From Saccharopolyspora soli (GTDB lineage: Bacteria > Actinomycetota > Actinomycetes > Mycobacteriales > Pseudonocardiaceae): a stretch of DNA of 64,000 nucleotides. The notes under the pieces are model-generated. The model ran no database searches and had not been told where the DNA came from. It saw only the letters and a program-made list of their open reading frames with translations. A program made the position numbers and the translations under genes. Numbering within the stretch: position 1 is the stretch's first letter; every line of letters begins with the position of its first letter. The stretch lies in NCBI RefSeq assembly GCF_022678645.1, contig NZ_JALBWV010000025.1:1-64000 (forward strand). Reading direction: 5' to 3'. This document shows positions 18,203 through 26,978 of the stretch, one piece after another.

Positions 18203-18240
18203 CAGCGGCACCCGAGGGCTGACGGCTCCGGGTGCCGCTG
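18203..18240. terminator. Terminator after oxc
   Basis: CAGCGGCACCC (18203-18213) pairs perfectly with GGGTGCCGCTG (18230-18240) around a 16-base loop, 12 bases after the oxc stop codon. There is no U-tract, as usual in actinomycetes. Confidence 0.85.
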
Positions 18241-18355
18241 ATCAGGCTCTCGTCGCGTCTGTCCCATCAGGACGTCCCAAGTGGACCCCCGCAGGACAGG
18301 CGGGAGGACAAAAGCCTCCTGCCTCAACCGATTTCGGCAAGCAGAAGGCGTGTAA

Positions 18356-19336
18356 TCAGCTGTGACCGGCGATCGGCTTGGGCTGGTAGAGCTCCTCGAG
18401 GGAAGCCAGCTCGTCGTCGGAGAGCGGGACATCGACGGCGGCGACGGCGTCCTTGATGTGCCCGAGCTTGGTTGCGCCGACGATCGGTGCCGTCACGGTC
18501 GGCTGGTGCAGCAGCCAGGCGAGCGCGATCTGCGCGGCTGCGACGCCATGCTTCTCGGCGACCTGCGCCACGCGGTCGACGATGGCGAAGTCGTTGTCGT
18601 CGTACAACGTGTCGCCGAACGAGTCGCTGCGGGCCCGAAGTGTCCGCTTCTCGCCGCCCCGGCCGCGGCTGCCGGTGAGCAACCCGCGGGCGAGCGGGCT
18701 CCACGGGATCACGCCGACACCCAGGTCCTGGCAGAGCGGCAGCATCTCCCGCTCCTCCTCGCGGTAGACCAGGTTGTAGTGGTTCTGCATGGACACGAAC
18801 CTGGTCCACCCGTGGGTCGAGGCGGTGTACTGCGCCTTGCTGAACTGCCAGGCGTACATGCTGGACGCGCCGATGTAGCGAGCCTTCCCGGCACGTACGA
18901 CGTCGTGCAGCGCCTCCATCGTCTCCTCGACCGGCGTCTGCGGGTCGAAGCGATGGATCTGGTACAGGTCGACGTGGTCGGTCCCGAGCCGACGCAGGGA
19001 GGCATCGATCGCGTCCATGATGTGGCCGCGGGACAGCCCGCGGTCGTTCGGGCCGTCACCCATGGCGCCGTGCACCTTGGTGGCGAGCACGTAATCCTCG
19101 CGGCGGGTGAAGAAGCGGCTGAGCAGTCGGCCGGTGATCTCCTCACTCCGGCCGAGGGAATACACGTCCGCGGTGTCGTAGAACGTGATCCCCGCCTCGG
19201 CCGCGGCACGGACGAACGGTTCGGCGGCGTCCTCGTCGAGCGACCACTCGCGAAGCTTCGGGTCGCCGTAGCTCATCATTCCCAGGCAGATCCTGGACAC
19301 CTTCAGTCCGGTGCCACCCAACCGCACGTACTCCAT
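18356..19336 (-). CDS. Aldo/keto reductase
   Basis: The 326-residue NADPH-dependent oxidoreductase has the AKR barrel signatures. Catalytic Asp and Tyr lie in ITFYDTADVYSLGRSE, the active-site Lys in VLATKVHG and the His in HVDLYQIHRFD. The C-terminal cofactor segment ends with PIVGATK. It converges on oxc with a terminator between, so it is a separate unit. Substrate cannot be told; the closest group is the YajO/Tas-like general aldehyde reductases. Confidence 0.92.
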   Translation of the reverse strand: MEYVRLGGTGLKVSRICLGMMSYGDPKLREWSLDEDAAEPFVRAAAEAGITFYDTADVYSLGRSEEITGRLLSRFFTRREDYVLATKVHGAMGDGPNDRGLSRGHIMDAIDASLRRLGTDHVDLYQIHRFDPQTPVEETMEALHDVVRAGKARYIGASSMYAWQFSKAQYTASTHGWTRFVSMQNHYNLVYREEEREMLPLCQDLGVGVIPWSPLARGLLTGSRGRGGEKRTLRARSDSFGDTLYDDNDFAIVDRVAQVAEKHGVAAAQIALAWLLHQPTVTAPIVGATKLGHIKDAVAAVDVPLSDDELASLEELYQPKPIAGHS

Positions 19337-19738
19337 TGCGAACCTCCGGTCATCCTTCGATCGCGGACATCGTCGGCGCTAGCCGCTCGTTTCCAGGTCG
19401 TACGAGCGGCAGGATGCGGTCGCCGACCGTCGCCGCACACGATAATCAACATCCCTACGGGACGAAGAACTCCAGGAGCAGCCGGGGCGTTCCCTCGGTC
19501 GGTTGGATGGTCGCGCGCCGCGAGGACGGGGACCTGACCCACCGGTTCCTGGGCCTCTCAACCAGCAAGCATGACATCGACCCGCACACGCTGACCGTAC
19601 ACGCCGCCGAGGTCGAGACGCACGACTGCTCCGGCTTCCAACACGACTGCCTGAGGTAGTTGTTCGCCTCGGGGCGCACGGTCCTCTTGAGGGCCCGCTG
19701 GAGCCAACAGTTGTAGGTAGGTCATGTCAGCAGTTCCC
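19337..19738. other. Region between aldo/keto reductase and pseudogene
   Basis: No gene is supported. A minus-strand frame of 55 codons (19725-19558) starts 14 bases after the pseudogene stop, with GAGGGA upstream. Its peptide matches nothing recognised and may be debris of the same decayed operon. Confidence 0.4.
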
Positions 19739-20757
19739 TCATCGGTCGAGCCAGGTCGTCGCGAAGAACATGTCGCGGGATATGTAGCGGTCAACGCCCT
19801 TGACTTCGGGCCTGGTGATGGTGGATAGGTTGCTGTGGCTGAAGTATGCGAACACGAGATCCTGTCCCGTGAGCTGCTCGACCTGCTGATAGGCCCGTTT
19901 GTGCGCGGACGGGTCCATGGTGCCCGCAGCCTCGTCCAGCAGTGCGTCGACCTGGGGATTCGAGTACTTGCCGAAGTTGTTGGGCGCTCCGGTGTGCAGT
20001 AGACGCCAAACAGCTGGGTACGGGGTATCGATTGTTCCCACACAAGTCGTGGCCTGGAAGTCGCCGCTCTGCACGACTTGGGAGGAGAACTGCGCGAGGT
20101 CGTAGAACCGCAGGTCGACGCGGATACCGACCGCGGCCATCTGGGCCTGCAGGAACTCGCCAAACTCCACCCGGTTCGGCGCGTTCGACGTCTTGAAGCT
20201 GAAGTTCGGGTTCCCTCCGCTTCCCGTGTATTCCTGGATCAGCTGCTTGGACTTCTCCGGATCGAACTTCGGCCACGCGTCCGACGCCGCCTGCGCATGG
20301 TACGGGCTATCCGTGTTGAACAGGCTGTCCGCCGGGACGAGCCTGCCGTTGTACAGACTCGCACCCAACGCGGGAATGTTCATCGCTCGGATGACTGCCT
20401 CAAGCATTCGGCGATCGTTAAACGGTGGCCGGTTGAAGTTGTAGAGCAGGTATTCACCGAGATCGCCAGGCCCGTAGTAGAACTTCAACTTCTGGTCGCG
20501 CATGGCGCGGATCAGCTCATCGTTGTAACCACCGAAAATCAGGTCGACGTCACCGTTCCGCATCGACGCGTACCGCGTCTCGGTGTCCGGCAACGGCCGG
20601 AACTCCAAATTATCCAAATATGGGCGAAGAGCGCGGGAAACGCTCCCAACGGAGTTTTGAGCTCGAACTCCACGGTCAACGGGTCGACCGCGCATGGACG
20701 CGATCTCTCGGGCGGAGCTGTACGCGGGTGACGAGGCCTTGTCGATGTGTCGTTGCG
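19739..20757 (-). pseudogene. ABC transporter solute-binding protein (SBP_bac_5), decayed
   Basis: The intact part (about 19739-20620) encodes the middle and C-terminal lobes of a dipeptide/nickel-type substrate-binding protein, from PYLDNLEFRPLPDTETRY to the final ATTWLDR. Upstream the gene is broken. AVDPLTVEFELKTPLGAF (around 20625-20690) is in another frame. A further piece, IDKASSPAYSSAREIASM, lies in a third frame up to about 20755. About 80 residues normally found between FPALFA and PYLDN are missing, and there is no signal peptide or start. So there are two frame changes, an internal deletion and 5' truncation. No permease or ATPase genes remain nearby. Confidence 0.82.
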
Positions 20758-20999
20758 CCTACAGCCAAGATCACCCAAATACCGAAAGGTCATGAATCAG
20801 AGGTTTGGTCAGCGGGCGGTCAAACGATCAATGGTTGGTGAAATCGAAAAGTACTTCGGGTGACCATGCAGGTGTACCGACTCCGCCCGCCGAACTTCGA
20901 GGGTGCCTACCCGCCTCGTCAAGCCGGGTGCGCGGTACCAGCCGATCGTGCGCAGCAAGTGTGTGACACCGGCGGCCTACCCGCGTGTGTCGGGTGGCG
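20758..20999. other. Intergenic region
   Basis: Between the pseudogene and the RGCVC gene. Short arginine-rich frames only; no gene or site recognised. Confidence 0.4.
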
Positions 21000-21185
21000 C
21001 TAGTCGTTGGTGGGCTGATCGCGGCAGACGCACCCGCGCGTGAGGGCGCGGGACATCGTCGCCGTGCAATACCGGACAGCGATGGGGTCGTGGGCAATCC
21101 AGATGTGAGGACACACCGCGCAGAGCTGATTTCCGTCGTCGGTGTGCAACTCTGAACCGCTGGAGAGGGCGCTATTGGATGTCAT
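21000..21185 (-). CDS. RGCVC family small cysteine protein
   Basis: The 61-residue product carries CAVCPHIWIAHDPIAVRYCT and ends with TRGCVC followed by about seven residues. This is the hallmark of a small actinomycete family named for its Arg-Gly-Cys-Val-Cys end. The paired CxxC and CxC plus His suggest a metal-binding knuckle; function is unknown. The start is set at ATG 21185-21183 because homology begins just after it; in-frame ATGs at 21203 and 21233 are possible. It lies downstream of the cold-shock gene on the same strand, about 125 bases away. Confidence 0.7.
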   Translation of the reverse strand: MTSNSALSSGSELHTDDGNQLCAVCPHIWIAHDPIAVRYCTATMSRALTRGCVCRDQPTND

Positions 21186-21311
21186 GGCAACCGTTTTCCG
21201 CATCGAGGGCAGCGAAGAAGGCACACGGCACAACTCCCCTCGGCGGAGGAGCTGAGCCGTGGCTCGGTGTCCCCGCCGGTTCCCACCGGTCGAAGCACCT
21301 TCTGGGGTTGC

Positions 21312-21515
21312 TCAGACAGCGCGTACGTCGCTGGCCTGCGGTCCCTTGGGACCCTGCGTGACCTCGTAACTGACCCGCTGGCTCTCATCGAGACTGCGGA
21401 AGCCATCCGAGTCGATCGACGAATAGTGCACGAACACGTCCGCGCCGCTGTCGTCGGGCTCGATGAAGCCGAAACCCTTTTCCGAGTTGAACCACTTCAC
21501 GGTTCCCTGCGCCAT
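21312..21515 (-). CDS. csp: Cold-shock protein (CspA family)
   Basis: The 67-residue nucleic-acid-binding protein is a single cold-shock OB fold. It has RNP1 KGFGFI, RNP2 VFVHY and the standard opening [10 protein letters not shown]. Start ATG 21515-21513 has GGGAGA upstream. Such proteins act as RNA chaperones and are often controlled through a long 5' leader. The following 970 bases upstream contain no gene and leave room for one. Confidence 0.96.
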   Translation of the reverse strand: MAQGTVKWFNSEKGFGFIEPDDSGADVFVHYSSIDSDGFRSLDESQRVSYEVTQGPKGPQASDVRAV

Positions 21516-22489
21516 GTCTGTCTCCCTAGTTGGCGTGCGAAGTGCGAACAACCACCTCGTGTGGCAGTCCGGGTCGCGGTTCCAGACGGCAACTACTCCA
21601 GCAACACCAAAGACAGCAGCTCGCCCGCAACATCATCCTGCGAGCGTGCGCCAACACGGACCCAGAAAACTTACGACCACTGCCGACGCTACCACTCTCA
21701 GCTCGCGGCTCGGCTGACGACCGACACCGCCGGTCGCGACTGCTGTACGGTAGGTGAAGCAGAGGATGCCCGATCGGTGCTCCGATCGGCTCCGTGACCA
21801 GGGCGGTGCGGCCGCCCGGCGGGTGGACGTTGAACGCCGATTACCAGGGTGCTCTTAATCGTGACGGCGCCAACCTTCGACGCGAATCCGCTCGGTAGTC
21901 GGCCCCGCTTTGTCGTTCTGACTACATCCCGTGCGCTCAGCGTTGCGGCCGAGACGGCCAAGGCGTTGGAGCGTCTTCGCATCACCAAACCATGAGGAAG
22001 CACACCATCACCGACTCGACCAGATTTCGATCAAGGCGTCACGGCGCACCATCCCGCGAACCGCATGCCTCGCCCGAGACCGGTACGGCTGACGAACGAG
22101 TTCAGACCCGTCACACCAGCAGAGACGCCGTGCCTTCCGTGCGATTCCGGCAACCCGAGCCCGACAAGGCCGAACACCACCCAGCTGCGGTCCGCCGCGA
22201 CGAAGACACGATGCACCAGCTACGCAACCCGTTCGAGGCCGCCCGCCCGACGCCGTGAACCGTCGGCGCTCGTGCCCCCTGGGAGCAAGGACTACCGCGC
22301 ATCCCACATGACATAGCCCGCGAGCCAAACGCGGGTGCGCCCCAGCTGTCACCAGGCCCGCAACCAGGTTCCGCCGAACTGTCCGATGTGGAACCTCATG
22401 AACCCGACCAACTTGGCTGACATCGGATTTGGGATTGGAGCTTCGCATCAAGTGGTGCCGAACTCCCGTGCCGTATTCGCATCGATCGG
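21516..22489. other. Gene-poor region of about 970 bases
   Basis: It should contain the promoter and leader of the cold-shock gene at its left end. Several short frames on both strands have no ribosome binding site and no recognisable product. No repeat or inverted repeat stands out. Confidence 0.5.
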
Positions 22490-23536
22490 TCAAGTCTGGA
22501 GGTCGACGACGACCTTCAACTCGTCAGGGCCCGTGTCGAAGACATCGGTCCAGTCGCACAGCGGGATCCGGCGGCTGATCAGCGATTCCAGCCAGCTGCG
22601 ATCCGCGCCGCCCAGCGCCTGCACGGCCTGGTTGTAGTGGCGCAGATTCGCGTTGACGCTGCTCACAACAACGTCGTTGTCCAGCATCAACTCGTTGTCG
22701 ATCGCCGCCTCCGCAGGAAAGGCGACGGTGCGGTGGCGGCCCGTGAGACCAATCAGCACGGTGATGGCATTGCGCGCGGTATGTTGCAGTACCTCGAACA
22801 CGACCCTTCCGGATCCGGTCGCCTCGATCACGATGTCCGGATTGCAGCGCAGATCGCCCAGCGAGGTGTGGTAAGTGGCACCCAGCGCGCGTACTAGATC
22901 GGGTTTTGGCCCCTCGGTGGCCTCGTCGAGGACGTGCACATCCAAGCCGCGCTGCATGCCGAGCAGAGCGCCGAGCAGACCCATCGGTCCGGCGCTGGTC
23001 ACCAGGGCGTGGCGGGGAGCGAAGTAGGCGCGTCTACCGACCATGTCGGCCTGTTCCCATGCCTTGGCCACCACCGATGCGGGCTCGGTCAGGACTCCCA
23101 GCGCACCGAGCTCAGGGCCGACCTTGATCGCGTATTGGGGCTCGACCGTCCACTGCTGAGCGCCGAATCCGTCCAGTTCCTTGATGCCGCGCTCGGTGTA
23201 CTCGCCGTTGAGGCAGAAGTCCCACTGCCCAGCGGCACACGCCTCGCACGGCTGTGGGTCCGGGCGCCGGACGACGCCGACCACGTAGTCACCCTCCTGG
23301 AAACCGCTGATCCCGGGCGCGTGGACCACCCGACCGACGGATTCGTGGAAAAGAACCATGCGGTCTCGCCCTGGTGGTGAGGCGCCGTGCGCTCGTTCGG
23401 TGACATCACGATCGATACCGCAGAATCCCACCAGCAGTCCTTGCACAAGCAACTGCCCCGGCTGCGGAACGGGATCGGGCAGTTCGGTGACCGCCGACAA
23501 CTCCGGACTGCCCGGCACCACAGTGGCGGCCTTCAC
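22490..23536 (-). CDS. Zinc-type glucose 1-dehydrogenase-like MDR oxidoreductase
   Basis: The 348-residue enzyme belongs to the medium-chain dehydrogenases of the glucose dehydrogenase branch. The catalytic zinc site is suggested by GFCGIDRD and FHESVGRV, and structural cysteines by PCEACAAGQWDFC. The TERGIKELDGFGAQ block and the Glu_dehyd_C-like C-terminal half fit the branch. It should oxidise glucose or a similar aldose to the lactone with NAD(P). Start GTG 23536 is preferred because AAGGAG lies seven bases upstream; a TTG two codons earlier is the alternative. It stands alone. Confidence 0.85.
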   Translation of the reverse strand: MKAATVVPGSPELSAVTELPDPVPQPGQLLVQGLLVGFCGIDRDVTERAHGASPPGRDRMVLFHESVGRVVHAPGISGFQEGDYVVGVVRRPDPQPCEACAAGQWDFCLNGEYTERGIKELDGFGAQQWTVEPQYAIKVGPELGALGVLTEPASVVAKAWEQADMVGRRAYFAPRHALVTSAGPMGLLGALLGMQRGLDVHVLDEATEGPKPDLVRALGATYHTSLGDLRCNPDIVIEATGSGRVVFEVLQHTARNAITVLIGLTGRHRTVAFPAEAAIDNELMLDNDVVVSSVNANLRHYNQAVQALGGADRSWLESLISRRIPLCDWTDVFDTGPDELKVVVDLQT

Positions 23537-24082
23537 CCACAAGCTCCTTCCTCACGTCGGCTGGTACCAACGCAACGACCAGAGCGGCCCGAGACAGAAC
23601 GCGACAGAACCTCCGGAACAAGTCGCGGCATCAAGATCGTGATCCGCGCCGGACGCCACAGAGTCAAAGTGAAGGTTACCTGCCTTGTGCCCACCGCATG
23701 GGGCCGCCACGGTGTGCCGCTGTCAATGGCCAACGGGCGTGCATCCTGCCGCTGTGGACGCGGGTCAAATCGACCCGCTCGCTGCCAAGTGCCGAGTGAT
23801 CAGCGTGGCGGACCGGACGGCCGTTGGTAGCGCCAACGTAAGGCATTCCGATCAGGACGATCGCCCGCAATCGGCGGCCCGGGAGTGGGGTAACGCACCC
23901 AGCGCGCTCAGCTGTCGACCTGGGGTTCGTCGACTACGTCCCATCACACAGGCAACTCTGCTCTCATCCGCCACGCGAATGTCTTCAGAAGGCAACTGGA
24001 ACTCTGCCAAGCTACGCTTTCCGGCGAGGTGCGTAAGCGTGCATTGGGGACACGCCAGTGCGGATCGGGTGAGGAGTGCGCC
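23537..24082. other. Divergent intergenic region
   Basis: Between the glucose dehydrogenase-like gene (minus) and a small plus-strand gene. No gene is supported; short frames appear to be chance. Confidence 0.45.
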
Positions 24083-24262
24083 ATGAAGCACCCCGAGGAA
24101 TACGCGAGATCAGCCGAGGAGTGCCTGCAGCAGGCGAAGGAGCATTCCACCGAGGAGATCCGACAGACGAACCTGACCGAAGCCGCGGTGTGGGCGCAAC
24201 TGGCTCAGGCGGCAGCCGCGGTCTACGCCGCCGACCGACGTGAGGCCAACCAGCGGTCTTGA
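24083..24262 (+). CDS. Small hypothetical helical protein
   Basis: The 59-residue protein, starting MKHPEEYARSAEECLQQAKE, is predicted to be almost all helix, probably a helical hairpin. ATG 24083 is preceded by GAGGAG at a good distance, which supports translation. Similar small acidic proteins occur in other Pseudonocardiaceae as far as I recall. No function is known. Confidence 0.6.
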   Translation: MKHPEEYARSAEECLQQAKEHSTEEIRQTNLTEAAVWAQLAQAAAAVYAADRREANQRS

Positions 24263-24525
24263 CATGGTCCGACACCCGCCGCTAGGTCAGGAAGCTGAAC
24301 ACGGCGCACCAACCGCCCTACCGCAACCTGATCGGATACCGGCTGGGTACGTACGGGCTGCCGGGAAACAGCACCAAGAACTCTCCGCTCGAAGACGAGT
24401 GAGGTGGGAGCAGCCCAGTCGTTCACTGGGGCAATCAGCTCGCGCTCAACCGGCTGCCCGCAACGTTACGCCCGCCAAGGCAGGAAAGGAGAAAATCACC
24501 GGTCAGCGGTCTCGCTGATGTGGTG

Positions 24526-25101
24526 TCAGTGCGCCTCGATGTTCGGAGGAAGCTCCGCCGGGGGCGCCGACCAGTCGAGGTCTGCTGGCCGGAGGCGGTA
24601 GAGCTGCATGACCTGGCCGAAATACTTGCCGGTCTCGCCAGCCCATTCCATGCCGTTGCGACGCACCGTTTCAGCGGCACGGACGTTGTCGGGGTGGACC
24701 ACCGCGAACAGCTCGTCGATCTCGTGTTGGAACGCCCACCGCGCCAAGACGAACATCGTCTCGCTGGTATAGCTGTAGTCCCAGGCATCCGGGTGCAGTT
24801 GCCAGCCGATTTCGAGGTCCTGGTTGCTGGGTGGCAATGGCAGCAGCGTCGCACCACCGATCACGCGGTCGTCCTCGCGCCGCTGGACGCACCAGTGTCC
24901 GGCAGGTGGAAGTGCCCTCATGTCCTCGGCGATCCACTGCCGTAGCAGCAGGCGCATGGCGGTGACGTCGGGAACGCGTTCCATGATCGGGCTCAGCCAA
25001 CGGGCCACCTCGACGTGTCCGAAGACGTCCAGCGCCGCCTGCGCGTCGTCGATGTGCCAGGTCCGCAGGACCAACCGGTCCGTAACCAGCCGCTGCCCCA
25101 T
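24526..25101 (-). CDS. GNAT family N-acetyltransferase
   Basis: The 191-residue protein is of the RimJ/RimL-like Acetyltransf_3 type. It opens with RLVTDRLVLRTWHIDDAQAA. The strand-4 region contains DLEIGWQLHPDAWDYSYTSE. The C-terminal motif has HPDNVRAAETVRRNGMEWAGE, which binds the acetyl-CoA pyrophosphate. It probably acetylates an amine on a small molecule or protein N-terminus. ATG 25101 is preferred to a GTG three codons upstream; the ribosome binding site is weak. Confidence 0.9.
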   Translation of the reverse strand: MGQRLVTDRLVLRTWHIDDAQAALDVFGHVEVARWLSPIMERVPDVTAMRLLLRQWIAEDMRALPPAGHWCVQRREDDRVIGGATLLPLPPSNQDLEIGWQLHPDAWDYSYTSETMFVLARWAFQHEIDELFAVVHPDNVRAAETVRRNGMEWAGETGKYFGQVMQLYRLRPADLDWSAPPAELPPNIEAH

Positions 25102-25282
25102 AAATCCCACGATAACCGCCGCTGCTGCCCCTGTCCCGCCAACCCCGCGCGGACCTGGGTGTGCTTCCTCGGCTGGCCGAGGGCCTGAAAACCGTGCTTC
25201 AACAACGGAAAACGATCGCCGCCGAGGCGGAGGGAACCCTCGATGCGCGTCCGCTTCGGAAAGATCGGGTGGGAATCGGAAT

Positions 25283-25318
25283 GTGGTGGGTTCTCGCCGG
25301 GTGCGGAGAACCCACCAC
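25283..25318. terminator. Strong hairpin terminator
   Basis: GTGGTGGGTTCTC (25283-25295) pairs perfectly with GAGAACCCACCAC (25306-25318) around a ten-base loop. It lies 50 bases beyond the stop of the secreted protein gene on the minus strand and should end its transcript. Confidence 0.88.
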
Positions 25319-25367
25319 TTGTGTTATCCGACGCTCAGCGTGCGATGTGCGCGCTGATTTCGGTTAT

Positions 25368-25814
25368 TCAGTGGTTCGGGAAGTAGGGCTTGTCCTGGCC
25401 AGCGTGGAAGTGGTAGCTGGTCCAGTAACCGGCGTGCCATTTGTGGTCGGCGCCCCAGTAGCCGTTGTGCCACTGGTAGTTCCACTGGTCGCGGTTGTTC
25501 CAGTAGCCGTTGTTCCAGCCGTCGTCGCGGTCGTGGATCTGCACCGATGCGTTGCTGCTGGCTTCGGCGGAGCCGCGCCCGCTGACGTTGGCGGATGCGT
25601 TGCTGCTGGCGTTGACCGAGCCCCGTCCGCTGATGTTGGCGGATGCCTGGCTGTTGGCTTCGGCAGAGCCTCGTCCATTGATCTGGGCCGATGCCTCGCT
25701 GGAGGCGTGGGCGTCGGTCGCCGGGGTGGTCTCGGCCGAGGCGACGCCAGCGATTCCGAGCCCGAGTGGGAGCGCGAGGGCTCCTGCGACCAAAACACGG
25801 TTGATCTTACGCAT
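25368..25814 (-). CDS. Secreted repeat protein with Trp/Tyr/His-rich tail
   Basis: The 148-residue protein begins with a clear signal peptide (MRKINR, a hydrophobic run and an ASA cleavage site at residue 27). The mature part has three tandem 16-residue repeats at about 45-60, 61-76 and 77-92. Each is built on a SGRGSAEASSNASAN-like unit, low in complexity and rich in Ala, Ser, Asn and Gly. A tail of about 50 residues is dense in Trp, Tyr, His and Asn with recurring NGYW/AGYW. Start ATG 25814 has GAGG eight bases upstream. No family is recognised. It probably acts outside the cell or at the wall. Confidence 0.75.
   Translation of the reverse strand: MRKINRVLVAGALALPLGLGIAGVASAETTPATDAHASSEASAQINGRGSAEANSQASANISGRGSVNASSNASANVSGRGSAEASSNASVQIHDRDDGWNNGYWNNRDQWNYQWHNGYWGADHKWHAGYWTSYHFHAGQDKPYFPNH
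25539..25682 (-). repeat. Three 48-bp coding repeats in the secreted protein gene
   Basis: Three consecutive 48-base units encode the 16-residue repeats. They share the coding text for GRGS and NAS/QAS but differ at several third positions, so they are diverged rather than recent copies. Confidence 0.7.
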
Positions 25815-26390
25815 CAGAATTGACCTCATTATTTTGGATCATCGAAACGCGTCACCAGGTGACGGATGGCATAACCGAGTCATGTCATCGGCTTGGTGGC
25901 CGCGAGACCCGTTTGCGATCTCGCGTACCGATCAACCGCCGAGATCCCTTTGGTAATCCCAAATGGACTGTGTTCAAGCAGACAGGAGCTTTCCTTGCCG
26001 TGCACGGAATTCGTCGGGAGACTTCGGATCCGCTACAGGGGAGGCGGGTGATGATCGAGGTAAGAAATGGACCGTTTGGGACGGAAGTGTCTATCGATGC
26101 ACGGCAATCACGAGTCGCTGTCGGACGACGAAAGTCGTTGCAGGCCAGCAAACCGACCTGGGAATCAGCTGGCTACGCCACGCTTGAACGGGTCCTGGCG
26201 AACTGACCGCGTGGCTGCGTACCAGCGGACGAAGTCCGACTGTCGTACTAGGGCCCAGCCACGGAAACCGCGCCAGAGCCGACCTCCCCACATCTCGTGA
26301 TCGGTCGGCCCGCGGTGGGAAGACCCGGCGTACCTCTGGACAGCCAGAACCTCGCCGGTGGTTGCGAGATTTTGATCTCGCGGTCACGGT
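25815..26390. other. Intergenic region
   Basis: The left end should hold the promoter of the secreted protein gene. A 51-codon plus-strand frame from ATG 26051 has GGGAGGCGGG upstream, but its peptide is unrecognised and it is not called as a gene. Confidence 0.4.
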
Positions 26391-26879
26391 ATGAGGATGG
26401 GCACGGATCAGTCGGTGCGCTGCGAGGTCCCCTACTTCCCGGCCGCCGGGGTGGGATTCGGACTGATGTGGATCGTCGGGCTGGTGTACGTGGGTCTCCA
26501 GGGACCCTCCCACCCCGGATACCCCTGGGACCTGCTCGTGTTCTTCGGGCTGCTGCTCCTCACCGTCTGCGGCGGTCTGATCAGGAGCAGGCACGTCGTT
26601 CGGGCGGTCGAGTTCACCGAGTCCCAGGTCCGACTGGAACGCCGCGCGGACGTGCGGACGGTGCACATCGCCAACGTGCGAGCGGTGTGGATCGAGCACA
26701 CCGGCGACACCGCGAGCGGCTACCAGGAGACATCGCTGCGGTTGGAATGGCGCGGTGGAAGCAAATCGGTCGTCTGCTACCACGATCCCGCACTGGGCCA
26801 AGCGCTCCTGCGGCTGCTCCCCTCGCACGTCGCCGTGAAAGAGCGGTGGGACCAACTCCGAGAACCGTCGACCGGTTGA
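26391..26879 (+). CDS. Hypothetical membrane protein with two transmembrane helices
   Basis: The 162-residue product has two hydrophobic segments at about residues 18-37 and 45-64. A cytoplasmic C-terminal domain follows with alternating strands (VRAVEFTESQVRLERR and SLRLEWRGGSKSVVCY), similar in layout to bacterial PH-like domains. The ribosome binding site is poor, and the start could be ATG 26391 or 26397. No function is known. It converges on the giant helical-repeat gene. Confidence 0.6.
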   Translation: MRMGTDQSVRCEVPYFPAAGVGFGLMWIVGLVYVGLQGPSHPGYPWDLLVFFGLLLLTVCGGLIRSRHVVRAVEFTESQVRLERRADVRTVHIANVRAVWIEHTGDTASGYQETSLRLEWRGGSKSVVCYHDPALGQALLRLLPSHVAVKERWDQLREPSTG

Positions 26880-26978
26880 CGACCAGGTCGTTGGTGCCAT
26901 CGCCCGGCGGAGTGGCGGACAGGGTCTTCCCCGGTGCTGCCCGGGAACTTGTTGGACACGCTCCGGGGTCTCCCCTTC

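Noticed and set aside
19558..19725. 55-codon frame after the solute-binding protein pseudogene
   Set aside because: No recognisable product and it follows a decayed gene; probably debris.
26051..26206. 51-codon frame with a fair ribosome binding site
   Set aside because: Peptide unrecognised and composition not typical of a coding region; evidence too thin.
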